Assembly (NCBI GenBank): GCA_022496185.1
Contig: WTXG01000006.1
Coordinates: 248,001 to 312,000, forward strand
Length of the DNA stretch: 64,000 nt
Reading direction: 5' to 3'
Origin: Multifurca ochricompacta
Taxonomy: Eukaryota > Basidiomycota > Agaricomycetes > Russulales > Russulaceae
A program made the translations under genes and the position numbers. The notes beneath the pieces were generated by a model. It was not told the origin of the DNA and made no database searches. It was given only the letters and a program-made list of their open reading frames with translations. Below are positions 1-10,427 of the stretch, one piece after another (the stretch's first letter is position 1; the number at the start of each line of letters is the position of its first letter).

Positions 1-2
1 AT

Positions 3-902
3 GGGACTGTTGCCATTGCCAAGTATATTTTCTACACCAACAGAGGGATGGATGTCGCTGGATGTATGAAGAAGAATGGTCCTGTCTATGGGGCTCCAGT
101 CTATTTGGAGGAAAGGTATACAGGTTGCCTCCATCATACCATGAGTGATGAGCAGCTTGGGCATCTGGCTGCGGAAGATTCTTGAGCTTTTGCGATTGAC
201 AAGGTACTGAATGACATGCGCCTTCCGCGTCTCAAGGCAGAGGTCATGAGACTGCAGAAGAACCTGATGTTGTGCACCATGCTTAATGCACAGTACCAAG
301 AACACGCAAAACACATGACAAGGTTGACCAGTGGGATGTTCCAGGTGGAACAGGAGTTGGTTGAGATTCGGAAAAGGCTGGAGAAGGGAGATGTGTATCA
401 AACCATTGCTGAGAGGTACGCCGACACTTATGCATGCCCTCTCCCACCACGGTCATTGGGAGCTGCACCGATGCTGCTACCCAATCAATTTGAAATGCCA
501 CATATGCATGAAAACCCCTGTGGCAAAACGTGCTGGCGATGTGATAGCAAGTATCACATTAGCTGGAACTGCCCTCTTAATCACAAATGGTGCTGCCATT
601 GCTGTAGCAACTTGCACTGGAGCAGGTTTTGCATTTTCCACCAAGTCGGCATGGCCCCAACAATCATCAACCCATCGGGCTGGTGTGGCAAGTGCTTACA
701 CCACAACTCAGGACATTGGGAACTCGACTGCCCAATTCACGACCTGTGTTACCAGTGCGGGCAGTGTGGACCGTATGGGTTCCTGCACAATCACAGATGT
801 CTGCAGGATTTGGACAAGGAGAATGACACCCTCGACGATCGTAATGTAGCTGATGATTATCTGGAGTTGGTGCAGGATGATGATGGTACGAGTCATTTCT
901 AG
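3..902 (+). pseudogene. Chromovirus 3' ORF (zinc-knuckle protein), partial and broken
   Basis: This is the homologue of the intact 397-residue protein at 5020-6213, lacking about the first 100 residues because the window starts inside it. The reading frame opens at base 3 and is interrupted by TGA at 183-185, where the homologues keep an Arg or His codon. After the stop it continues with the coiled-coil-like segment and the cysteine-rich tail. The CX2CX4HX4C pairs are all kept, as is the acidic C-terminus. The stop fits C-to-T change in a former CGA codon. The family function is unknown; the zinc knuckles suggest nucleic-acid binding. Confidence 0.8.
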
Positions 903-933
903 CTGGGTCTGCTAGAACCAGAAGAGGGGGTGA

Positions 934-1533
934 TGTTACAATCCCTGCCAAGTAACCCTCTTTTCTTTACCATCCCCAATACTGATCCCACCTTACCACC
1001 CACATTACACTTCTTGATCACGTCTCCATCCTGGGATCCGTCACATGCCTTACTCCCTTCCCTGTGACCATGTTTGTTCCTATTGACTCTGTGTTTGTCT
1101 ATGATTACAAAGCACTCTCTTATCTTTCATATCTTTCTTATCCCTTATCTTACGACCGGACACTTACTTAGTTCCCTATCAGAAGCCAGACTTTATGCCA
1201 TCTGCTTCTGTATATTTGGGCCCACTTGACTCCATGTTTCTTATCTCATAGACGCCCACTCGATTATGTATATAAGTCTGCTGTAACTACACTGTAGACC
1301 TCAGACTTGACTTATTGAATCCATCGGTGCTTGTCTTTGGGACATCCCCTTGACTCTTGACTCATTTGTCTCAGTGTTTCTGACACTTCTCCGCTCAACA
1401 TTGTCTTAGGGAACAGCCCCTTTGACTCTGACTCATCCCATCTCACTCCAAGAAGCCTTGTTGGTTTCTTATCTGATTACAAACGATACACTGTCGCACA
1501 AGTCATGCAGAATGTCCCACACCAGACATAACA
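934..1533 (+). repeat. 3' LTR of Gy-0 (600 bp)
   Basis: The LTR begins TGTTAC and ends ATAACA, directly after a polypurine tract. A TATATAAG box lies near 1269, followed about 30 bases later by a variant of the predicted transcript start (AGACTTGACTT) seen in the other LTRs. It is related to S1 and to the minus-strand LTRs. Confidence 0.9.
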
Positions 1534-1711
1534 TACAGGCCTTTTCATTGTCATCTACCTATAGCAACACATGGCATCTTATCTTATATTTCCTAACTGA
1601 CATCTATACTTTTTTTTCTGGGTCCAGGTGTAAAACAACCCCATTTCTCAAATTTAGACTTTTACAAACCAACATTCTCAAATTTAGACTTTCTGAGTAT
1701 ATTGTTTCAAA

Positions 1712-4409
1712 ATGTCCCCCTCCAGCTCTAGCAAAGCCACTCCCAATTTATGTCCTTTGAGCTCTCACAAACGAAAGCAGACTATGCGCGTACTAGAGAA
1801 TGCTGATCCACTGCTAACAAAGAATAAGAAAGCAAAGAAGTCACTGCATTCATTGACAAACCCAAGCCAAGCACTGCTCCCTACTAAGGATACAAGTGCT
1901 GGTAGTTTTGGAAGCTGGCAGGCCTCCAATGACATTGAAGACATTGAAGATGAAGATGATCTTGTCAAAGGCCAAATAATAGAGGCCGCTGATGGAAGCA
2001 ACAATGATGACAATGATCCTAGTGGTTCTAGCATCATAGTGATTGATGATGATGAACCTGAGGAGTCTGCAGAAGATGAACTAAGTCAGTCATTTCCCAC
2101 ACAATGTCACTGTCTTTTCTAAAATGCGTGTAGAGAGACTTTCGAAATATTGGAACTCACCAATCTATGCCTTTTTCAAACCATATCCCTGCATTGATCA
2201 CATTGATGGCCATCAAGCTCATGTCTTTGAGTGTAATGCAAAGCACTGCAAAGGGAAAGGTCAGCATTACTGGCACATCCGATGTTACCTGGATACAGGG
2301 GATGCCAAATCAACAAGCAACTTGAGGCATCATGCCAAACTCTGTTGGAGCAAGGAGATTATAGAGACCATGGACCAGAGTAAGGATGTCCGCGCTGCAT
2401 GAGAGGCCATGGAAAACGCTACATTGAAAAATGGGTCAATTACTGCAATGTTTGAGAGGACTAACTTCAATAAAGTAACTTACTCTTATCGGCAACATAC
2501 CAAGACAGAATCATGGTATGTCACCACCAATAGAGAGCTGCGACCATACTGAGATTGTTCTTGACTGTGGCAGCGCGGAGATTGTTCAATGGGTTTTGGA
2601 AAGTGTTTGACCCTTTAACATTGTCAAGGATTGGGGGTTTCAGTCACTGATGAAAACTGGGAGGCCTGAATGCTACATACCTTCACCTTTCACTGTGTCC
2701 CATGATGTCAAGAATGTCTTTGTTCGGTGTCACCGGAGGATTGCATTGATGCTACAGGTGTGTGAATGTGACATCTATATCAGAGCTGAAATGTTGACTT
2801 ACGCTTTACAGGAATATGATGGCGCCTTGAACTTTGCAACAGATGCTTGGACGTCGCCTAACCACAAGGCTTATGTTGCTGTTACAGTCCACTTTGAGCA
2901 GGATGGTGTCCCTGTTGCCATGCTTCTCAATCTCGTTGAGGTGGCCATGTCACATTCAGGATTGAACCTTGCTGCGCATTTGCAAAGATCCTTGATGATT
3001 TTGGTATTGCTGATAAGGTCAGTATCCAAACAAGTGATGAGGAATATATAAACTCAACACATTCCCATAGATCCTAAGCATCACTTGTGACAATGCAACC
3101 AATAAGACAGAATGGTTGATGAACTAAAAACCCTCCTTGCCAAATTCACTGGCCCAGCAAGTCGAACACGTTGCTTTGCACACATCATCAACCTGATTGC
3201 TAAGACTGTCATTTGACAATTTACATTCCACAGGCACAAGATGGTGAGATCATTGACAAGGCAATGATGCATTACACGCTAGCAGGAGATCTTGATGTTG
3301 AGGAAGTATTGACCCAGGCAGATGGTGGTGGTGATGATGATGATGATGACAATGAAGATGGTGAAGGATGGGTGGATGAGCACCAAGGGATGTTGGAGCT
3401 GGAGTTGGACGATCTTGATGGTGATGTACAACCAGTGCGAACAATGTTGGTGAAGGTGCGTCCAGTTGGCACTAATGCTGTAGATCTCTGACTAAGCACC
3501 CATGCTAGATCTGCAAGATAGCGTTTGCGATCAAAAACTCATCAACACTCATCCTCCCAAAATGGGTTTCCACTCTCAAAGACCTCAATCTCAGTTGTTG
3601 TATGATGCCCCGGGACATGTCCACCCAATGGAACTTGACATATGACATGCTGAACTTTGCTGTGACATATTCTGAAGCACTGGACATTATCACTGGTGAC
3701 CGGGAGATGAAGCTGAGGCAGTACGAGATGGATGTGAATGAATGGGAGATAGCTCATCAGCTGTGCCAGGTTCTAAAGGTGAGTTTTCATACCTTGTTTG
3801 ATTCTTTTACTCATTCTGTCCAGATCTTCAAGGACACGACACTCTTTTTCTCCCGTGATGGCATCCCAAGCATTGCAATGGTCATTCCTGCCATGGACCA
3901 CATTGATGAGGTTCTTGCCACCAATGCACTCAATCCGCGATATCCCTTGTCTATTCAAGCTGCACTTACAATGGCAAAGAAAACCCTTAACCAGTACTAC
4001 AGCAAAACAGATCTTTCTGAGGTTTATAGGATTGCTATGGGTATGTACTTGCATTTCTACCACATTATGCATTCAGCCAATCATTTCCCTAGTTCTCCAC
4101 CCTCAACACAAGCTAGAGTACTTCAGAAATGCTGGCTGGACAGAAGAGTGGATCACAACATCACTGAAAATTGTTTGAGACCAATTTGAGGGCACCTACA
4201 AAGTTGCTACAGTAGACAAAGATAAAGAGATGTTTGAAGAAGTAAGTACTAATAATTTTACCTTGTGATCCAAGTATTAACATTAACATTGAATCCATAG
4301 GCCAGAGGATCGCCCTTGAAGAACATGTTTGACGATCTTCCTGTGTTTGCTGCACCCAAACCCTCAAATCTACAAGACGAGCTGGAGTGCTTCCTCAGCA
4401 CAGACCCAG
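1712..4409 (+). pseudogene. hAT-family transposase, N-terminal part (split and decayed)
   Basis: This is a cut-and-paste transposase of the hAT superfamily. The first exon (1712-2084) encodes a Lys-rich and acidic N-terminus. A 49-bp intron (2085-2133) leads to a BED-type zinc finger (Cys pair near 2235-2250, then His and Cys near 2330-2345). Pieces of the RNase-H-like core follow, at about 2650-3050 with a TDAWTSPNHKAY-type motif and at 3602-4189. Several in-frame stops, many of them TGA, show that it is dead. The frame ends at the Gy-1 insertion (target duplication cccag, 4405-4409). Joining to 30246 after removing Gy-1 and one duplication keeps the frame, passing from ..FLSTDP into EYVKDALAWWYEHR. 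The terminal inverted repeats were not found. Confidence 0.85.
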
Positions 4410-4988
4410 TGTTACATCCGGTGCAGGACGTTCCACACGACTTGTGCGACAGCATGATACAGAGGTTCGGATAAGAGACCAATAAGATCCCTTGGAGTGA
4501 AGTGTGACGAGTCAAAGTCAAAGAGGCTGTACTCTAAGACGATGGTGAGCGGAAAGTGCCAAAAGCACTGAGACAAGCAGACATTCAAGAGACAAGGGAG
4601 AGTCCAGAAGACTAGCACCGATGTATTCAATAAGTCGAGTCTAAGGTCTACAGTGTAAACTATAGTCGACTTATATACATAAGCAGATGGGCGTCTACTG
4701 ATAAGGATCACGGAGTCAAGTGGGCCCAAATATACGGAAGCGGAGGGTGTAAAGCCTAGCTTCTACTGATAGGGAATTAAGTAAATGTCCGGTCATACGA
4801 TAAGGAGATAAGCGATAAGAGAAAATGTCAAAGGATAAACATAAGCAAACAAGAGGGTCACGGGGATGGACAGAGAGCACATGACGGATCCCACGATGGA
4901 GATGTGATCTGGTAATGAAGTGTAGGCGGTAGCAAGGGGTCATCATTGGGCAAGAAAAAGAAAATGGGAAGAGATGGGGTTCATAACA
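4410..4988 (-). repeat. 3' LTR of Gy-1 (579 bp)
   Basis: It begins TGTTAC and ends ATAACA in plus-strand reading. On the minus strand it follows a polypurine tract (about 4989-5003). It pairs with 29669-30240. Confidence 0.93.
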
Positions 4989-5019
4989 TCACCCCCTCTT
5001 CTGGTTCTAGCAGTCCTGG

Positions 5020-6213
5020 CTAGAAACGACTCGTACCGTCATCATCCTGTACCAACTCCAGGTAATCGTCGGCTACATTACGGTCATCCATGCTGTACGA
5101 TTCCAACTCTTGCGGACATGCGTGGGTACAAAGAAACCCATACGGACTGCGCTGACCACAAGCGCGGCATAAGTCATAGACGGGGCAGTCGATCTCTTTA
5201 TGCCCGGCATTGTGACGAAGGCACTTGCCACACCAGCCCGATGGGTTGGTGATCGTTGGGGCCACCCCTACTCGTTGGAAGATGCAGTGTCGGCTCCAAT
5301 GGAGGTTGCTACAGCAATGGCGACACCACTTGCGATTGAGCGGGCAGTTCCAGCTGATGTGGTACTTGCTGTCACAACGCCAGCAAGTCTCTCCGCAGGG
5401 GTTTTCGTGTAGGCGTGGCATCTCGAGTCGACTTGGCAGCAGCGTCGGGGCCGCGCCCAAGGTTCGAGGGGGGAGGGGTTGCGCATAAGTGTCGGCGTAC
5501 CTTTCAGCGATCGTCTGGTATGCATCTCCCTTCTCCAACCTTTTCCTGATCTCGACAATCTCCTGTTCCAACTGGAACATTCCATTCGTCAACCTAGCCA
5601 TCATCTTCATGTGCTCTTTGTATTGCTGGTTCAACGTCCTTCGCAACATGATGTTCTTCCTCAACCTCACGACTTCTGCCTTCAGGTGCGGGAGCCTCAT
5701 ATCATTCATTACTTCGTCGATCGCAAAGGCGCGGCAATCCTCCGCGGCAAGGTGGCCCAACTGCTCATCAGTCAGCGTGTGATGAAGTCGACCCGTGTAC
5801 CTTTCTTCTAGATAAACGGGAGCCCCGTAGACTGGCCCATCCTTCTTCATACATCCCGCCACATCCACTCCTCCATTGGTATAGTAGATGTATTTTGCGA
5901 TGGCCATGGATCTGTTGGCCATAGTGATCTCTAAGGGGAAATACATTGAGGAATTGGGGTTGTTGGGAATGAAAGGGAATTCAGGGGCCTCATCGTCAAT
6001 CTCTCCATTGAGCAGGTCGTTGGGATGGGGTTCTTCGCAGTGAGTGAAATCGTCGTTTGGGTTTGGGGATTGGTTCTTGACACGGGCCTCCGCGGCTTCA
6101 TAATCGATGGGGGAGGAGGGACGAGTGGACGGGTGAGCAGACAGGAAGTTTTCGACGACAGTCATGGGAGAAGCAAAAGCGTCGATGGCGGCAGAGGCGG
6201 CAATGAAAGACAT
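5020..6213 (-). CDS. Chromovirus 3' ORF: 397-aa protein with four zinc-knuckle-like motifs
   Basis: This intact ORF lies 75 bp downstream of the pol stop and upstream of the polypurine tract and 3' LTR, the position of env in some retroelements. It has no signal peptide or membrane segment. Residues 1-95 are acidic and disordered-looking. Residues 96-160 are a conserved block. Residues 165-240 look coiled-coil-forming. Residues 277-366 hold CX2CX4HX4C (277-290), a second CX2CX4HX4C (297-310), CX2CX6HX4C (328-343) and a fourth Cys/His group (349-366). The tail is acidic. Homologues are at 3-902, 9163-10350 and 17954-19152 with the Cys/His positions kept, so the ORF belongs to the family. A nucleic-acid chaperone or second nucleocapsid role is inference. 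It could also be a captured host gene. Confidence 0.85.
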   Translation of the reverse strand: MSFIAASAAIDAFASPMTVVENFLSAHPSTRPSSPIDYEAAEARVKNQSPNPNDDFTHCEEPHPNDLLNGEIDDEAPEFPFIPNNPNSSMYFPLEITMANRSMAIAKYIYYTNGGVDVAGCMKKDGPVYGAPVYLEERYTGRLHHTLTDEQLGHLAAEDCRAFAIDEVMNDMRLPHLKAEVVRLRKNIMLRRTLNQQYKEHMKMMARLTNGMFQLEQEIVEIRKRLEKGDAYQTIAERYADTYAQPLPPRTLGAAPTLLPSRLEMPRLHENPCGETCWRCDSKYHISWNCPLNRKWCRHCCSNLHWSRHCIFQRVGVAPTITNPSGWCGKCLRHNAGHKEIDCPVYDLCRACGQRSPYGFLCTHACPQELESYSMDDRNVADDYLELVQDDDGTSRF

Positions 6214-6288
6214 AATGGATTGTTCTGTGGTAGTAATTCACTGGGGTAGCATATACTGGGGAATCCAAGAGAGTCTGGGATTGTTCTT

Positions 6289-7699
6289 TTAACTGTTTTT
6301 GGGCGCTTCTGGGTGTCGGGTATGGAACTCCGTGATAAGGACCAGGGCAGAGATATCTCCGGCTGGTTCCCATGAGTTGTCAGAGGGTGGGAATCCCTTC
6401 CACTTGATTAGGTAGTACAATTTGCGCCCTCGGCCTTGTCGCTTGGAATCTAGAATGCATTCCACTTCCCACTCTTCTTCTCCATCAATAAGGTCAGGTG
6501 GGGGTCTCGAGAAGTTTTCTCCATGCAGGGGCGTTTCCTTATATGGTGTGAGCAGTCTGGCATGGAAGACCGGATGAATGCGCCATGTAGGGGGGAGTTC
6601 AAGTTCATATGACACATCTGACAGCTTCCTTGTTATTTTGAAAGGTCTGTGATGTCGGGGCGCCAACTTGGCTGTTGGATGTGACGTGTGAATGTTCTTC
6701 CCTTCCAACCATACCAGGTCATTGGTCCGATAAGGCATGAACCTTGTCGGCTTCTCTGCCAGGGTCTTTTGCGCCTTCAACAGGTTCTCATTGGCCGATT
6801 TCCTGATCTCTTCCCATTGGCTGATACGCCGCGTGGCTGAAGGGACGTTCATCAATTTTCCTGTCCATGTGGCTCAAGGTGTCCATCCCATGATAAGTGA
6901 AAATGGGGAGTGTTTCGTAGTGCCATTGGGCCAGGAGTTGTGTGCAAATTCCGCTGTTGCAAGCCAGTCTGCCCAATCGTCTTGACGTCCGTTACACCAA
7001 AATTGAAGATACTGCTCGAGCCACTGATTTGTTCTTTCCGATTGCCCATCTGTCTGTGGGTGGTATGCCATCGAGATGTTTTGGGCAATATTCAGTGTCT
7101 TGCAAAGTGCTCTGGCAAACCCGTATGTGAAGCATGGGTCACAGTCTGAGATGATCTTTGCGGGGAGACCATAGTGTCTGTAGACATGATCCAGGTAGAG
7201 TTTGGCCACTCCTTCTGCCATAATGGACTCATTGCAGGGTATAAACAGCACCGCTTTCGAGCAATCATGGTCAGTGATGGTCAGGATTGAGTCGAAACCT
7301 CTGGAAGTGAGGAGTTTAACGATGAAGTCCATGGCGATGGTCTGGAATGGTTGTGAAGCCGTTGGTGTAATTGGGAATGGTGCCGGTGGGTGTGGGTGCG
7401 TATTCACTTTGTTAGCCTGGCAGTCTGTGCATCCCTTCACATATTCTTCTACGTCCTTTTTCATGTTCGGCCACCAGTAGTCTCATTTGGCAAGAGCGTA
7501 GGTGTTAGCAATGCCTGGGTGTCCTGCAGAGGGAAGGTCGTGGTGAAAATGGATCACCCCCCTCTTAATGTTGTCGCCACCGGTGACAATGAGTCGATCC
7601 CCGTCCTTCCACCAGAGACCATCGATCCTCTTCAGGTTATGTGCCTCCGCCCATGTTTCGCACAGCTGTTGATTCATGTTTTGCAAAACCTGGGCCCAT
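6289..7699 (-). pseudogene. Gy-1 pol, C-terminal part: integrase and chromodomain (broken)
   Basis: This is the downstream end of the Gy-1 polyprotein. Read on the minus strand it carries the HHCC zinc-binding integrase N-terminus (HFHHDLPSAGHPG, about 7530-7570, then CTDCQANK), part of the DDE core (MDFIVKLL, then ITDHDCSKA) and a C-terminal chromodomain (EEEWEVE, then YYLIKWKGFPPSDNSWEP, about 6380-6480) ending at 6289. TGA stops at 6853 region and 7483 replace codons that encode Arg in the related copies. The segment is separated from the rest of pol by S2, inserted at 7699/16976. Chromodomain integrases target heterochromatin, which fits the nested pile-up. Confidence 0.85.
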
Positions 7700-8033
7700 T
7701 GTTACAACCCCACTCTTTTCCCTTCCTCACACTGAGCCGGCTCCCTTACACCACCCTTGACCTTTCCCCTTCACTAAACCACTGTCTCCTGCCCTCTTTG
7801 GCCCCTGATCCCTGATGCCCTTGGACCAACCTCCCTTGCCACCATTTACACCTAACCTGATGGTAGTTCTGCTGCTATACTGTTGGATGTACATCACCCC
7901 TCCTTATTGCCTTGGCTTATGCCTTGGCCAGTACCCCTGTCCCTGTGCTTGACACCCATAGGATCTCTGACACTGTCCCTGCCAAACCTGACTCTGCACA
8001 CAAGACGACTTTGGCTTGCATTTGCCCCTCCAG

Positions 8034-8310
8034 ACCACATGACCTGTAGGCACATGACATGGACTCAAAGCCATGACCTATCATGTGACCCTTGACCACA
8101 TGACCTCAGACCATGTGACCCCCTTTGACCATGTGACCTTGGGCTTTGATCATGACCCCTTAGATCATCTGACCCATCAGTCACTTGACCCTCTTCTCTG
8201 ATTCCTGTGGGAGTATTCCCACACTGATCTGACTCCTGTGGGACCTGTTATCTCCCCATTTACCCCTGACCCTGGTGGGAATCCTCCCACACTGATATGA
8301 CTCCTGTGGG
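8034..8310 (+). repeat. Repeat clusters in the U3-like part of S2
   Basis: From 8034 to about 8190 the motifs CACATGACC and CATGTGACC recur many times, mixed with TGACC half-copies. From 8218 a second unit, TCCCACACTGAT then TGACTCCTGTGGG, occurs twice (8218-8243 and 8285-8310). Both lie upstream of the TATA box near 8442, where enhancer repeats of LTR U3 regions usually sit. CACATG and CATGTG are E-box type (CANNTG). Confidence 0.7.
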
Positions 8311-8538
8311 GCTGTCCCACATGATTATGCTTCTGATAAGGCTTATCCTTATCATGGACTATATTTGACATCTTATCTGCTATTGGATGATAAGGACTCT
8401 GACCCTGTTCCTGATTAGCTACAAACCAGATCCCCATACAGTATATAAGACCCTGTAGACAGTTTGTACAACCCTAGATTTGACCTCTTGTGCCTTCAGC
8501 CTAGAGATCTTAGACCCCAATACATCAGAAGCCTTTTC

Positions 8539-9131
8539 TGTTACGTCCGGTGCGGGACGTTCCACATGACTTGTGTGACAGTGTTTGTTCGTGATCAGAT
8601 AAGAGGCCAATAAGACCTCTTGGAGTTTGTATAGGAGGAGTCAAAGTCAAAGAGGCTGCACTCTAAGACGATGTTGAGCGGGAAGTACTGGAAGTACTTT
8701 GTGAGACAATCGAGCCAAGGCGTTCAAGGGGAAGTCCAGAAGACAAGCACCGATGTATTCAATAAGTCGAGTCTGAGGTCTACAATGTAGTTACAGTGGA
8801 CTTATATACGTAATCGAATGAGCGTCTAAAGATAAGATATCACGGAGTCATGTGGGCCCGAATATACAAAAGCGGATGGCGTAAAGCCTGGCTTCTGATA
8901 GGGTATTAAGTAAGTGTCCGGTCTTAGAGATAAGGAGATAAGTGATAAGGAAGTTCATAACAACGGTAAGCAAAGGGTCAACATAGACAATCAATGGTCA
9001 CGGGGATGGGAGTAAGGCATGTGATGGGTCCCAGGATGGGGATGTGATCAAGAAGTGGAGAGTAGGCGGAAGGGAAGGGTTCTCGTTAGGGAGAGTGAAA
9101 AAGAGTGGGGTGCTAGGCCCTGGTTGTAACA
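8539..9131 (-). repeat. 3' LTR of Gy-2 (593 bp)
   Basis: It is bounded by TGTTAC and GTAACA, and the polypurine tract (about 9132-9150) lies next to it on the minus strand. It is the same length as, and about 98% identical to, the LTR at 16031-16623. Confidence 0.95.
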
Positions 9132-9162
9132 TCACCCTCCCTTCTGGCTCAAGCTGACCCAG

Positions 9163-10350
9163 CTAGAAACGTGCACTGTCATCGTCCTGCACCAAGTCTA
9201 CATAATCATCTGCCAGATTTCGATCATCAGTGGTGTAAGTGTCGTCGGCTGCGCATTGATGCGTGCACAAGAACCCATACGGGCCACGCTGTCCACAGTG
9301 TCAGCACAAGTTGTAGATTGGGCAATCGAGTTCACGATGTCCTGCGTTGTGACGCAGGCATTTGCCGCACCACCCTGAGGGGTTAACGATCGTCGGGGCG
9401 ACGCCCACGCAACGGAATATGCAGAAGTGGCTCCAGTGCAAGTTACTTCGGCAGTGACGGCACCACTTGCGGTTGAGCAGGCAGTTCCAGCTAATGTGAT
9501 ACTTGCTATCACATCGCCAGCATGTCTCACCCCGGGGGTTCTCGTGCATCCGCGGCATCTCAAACCGATTCGGCAGTAGTTGGGGGGCAGCCCCCAATGT
9601 TCATGGGGGAAGCAGTCGCGCATATGTGTCAGCGTACCTTTCAGCAATGGTCTGGTACGCATCCCCGGTCTCCAATCTCTTCCGAATCTCCACCAGCTCC
9701 TGTTCCACTTGGAACATCCCGTTGGTGAGCCGGGCCATCATCTTCGCATGCTCCTTATACTGTTTGTTGAGCGTCGCGCGCAGTGTTAAATTCTTCCGCA
9801 GTCTCATGACTTTGGCTTTGAGACGCGGAAGGCGCATGTCACTCATCACTTCGTCGATCGCAAAGGCGTGAGAGTCCTTGGCAGCCAGGTGTCCAAGCTG
9901 TTCATCGGTCAACATATGATGCAGACATCCTGTATACCTTTCCTCTAGATAGACTGGGGCCCTGTAGACCGGGCCATCCTTCTTCATACAGCCCGCGACG
10001 TCCATCCCTCCGTTGGTGTAGAATATGTATTTGGCGATGGCGGTCGTCCCATCAGCCATGGTGATCTCGAGGGGAAAGTACATAGATGAATTGGGGTTGT
10101 TAGCGATGAATGGAAATTCGGGTACTTCATCGTCTAACTCCATGCCCAACAGGTCGTTCGGGTGCGGCTCCTCACTGTGTTCAAAGTCATCGTTCGGGTT
10201 GGGGGATTGATTCTTTACTCGAGCTGCAGCGGCCTCGTAGTCGATGGGCGAAGAGGGGTGTGTCGAAGGATGGGCAGAGGGAAAGTTTTCAACGGTTACA
10301 TTGGTGGCAGTGAAAGCGTCAATGGCAGCGTTGGCGGCGATGAAAGACAT
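9163..10350 (-). pseudogene. Gy-2 3' ORF (zinc-knuckle protein) with two TGA stops
   Basis: This is the homologue of the intact protein at 5020-6213, with ATG at 10348-10350, 75 bp after the pol stop. The frame is kept over all 396 codons, but TGA occurs at 9601-9603 (CGA in Gy-1) and 9301-9303 (an Arg codon in Gy-1 and Gy-3). All knuckle cysteines and histidines visible in Gy-1 are present. The length and frame conservation argue that the ORF was functional until recent CpG decay. Confidence 0.85.
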
Positions 10351-10427
10351 GATAGAGTGAATGGTGGTAGGATGTTGCTGTGAGAGCGTGTACTGGGGAT
10401 TCTGACAGGGTTCTGGGTTGCCTCCTT

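Larger units (their letters stand above)
1..1533 (+). mobile_element. Gy-0: 3' end of a Ty3/gypsy chromovirus
   Basis: This is the right-hand end of a plus-strand chromovirus whose body lies left of the window. It contains most of the extra 3' ORF, a polypurine tract (about 914-933) and the 3' LTR (934-1533). Layout and sequence match the 3' ends of Gy-1, Gy-2 and Gy-3, which lie on the minus strand. The bases after the LTR (1534-1538, tacag) are the expected position of a target duplication, but its partner is outside the window. The insertion lies just upstream of the hAT transposase and may have cut off that element's left terminus. Confidence 0.9.

Noticed and set aside
331..849. 172-codon plus-strand frame overlapping the Gy-0 3' ORF
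   Set aside because: It is out of frame with the conserved zinc-knuckle protein and encodes nothing conserved; a shadow frame.
5479..5811. Plus-strand frames opposite the Gy 3' ORF (also near 9503 and 18423)
   Set aside because: They are antisense shadows of the conserved minus-strand ORF. Their similarity between copies follows from that ORF.
8034..8190. CRISPR-like spaced repeats
   Set aside because: Repeat units are short, variable and unevenly spaced, and the genome is eukaryotic.
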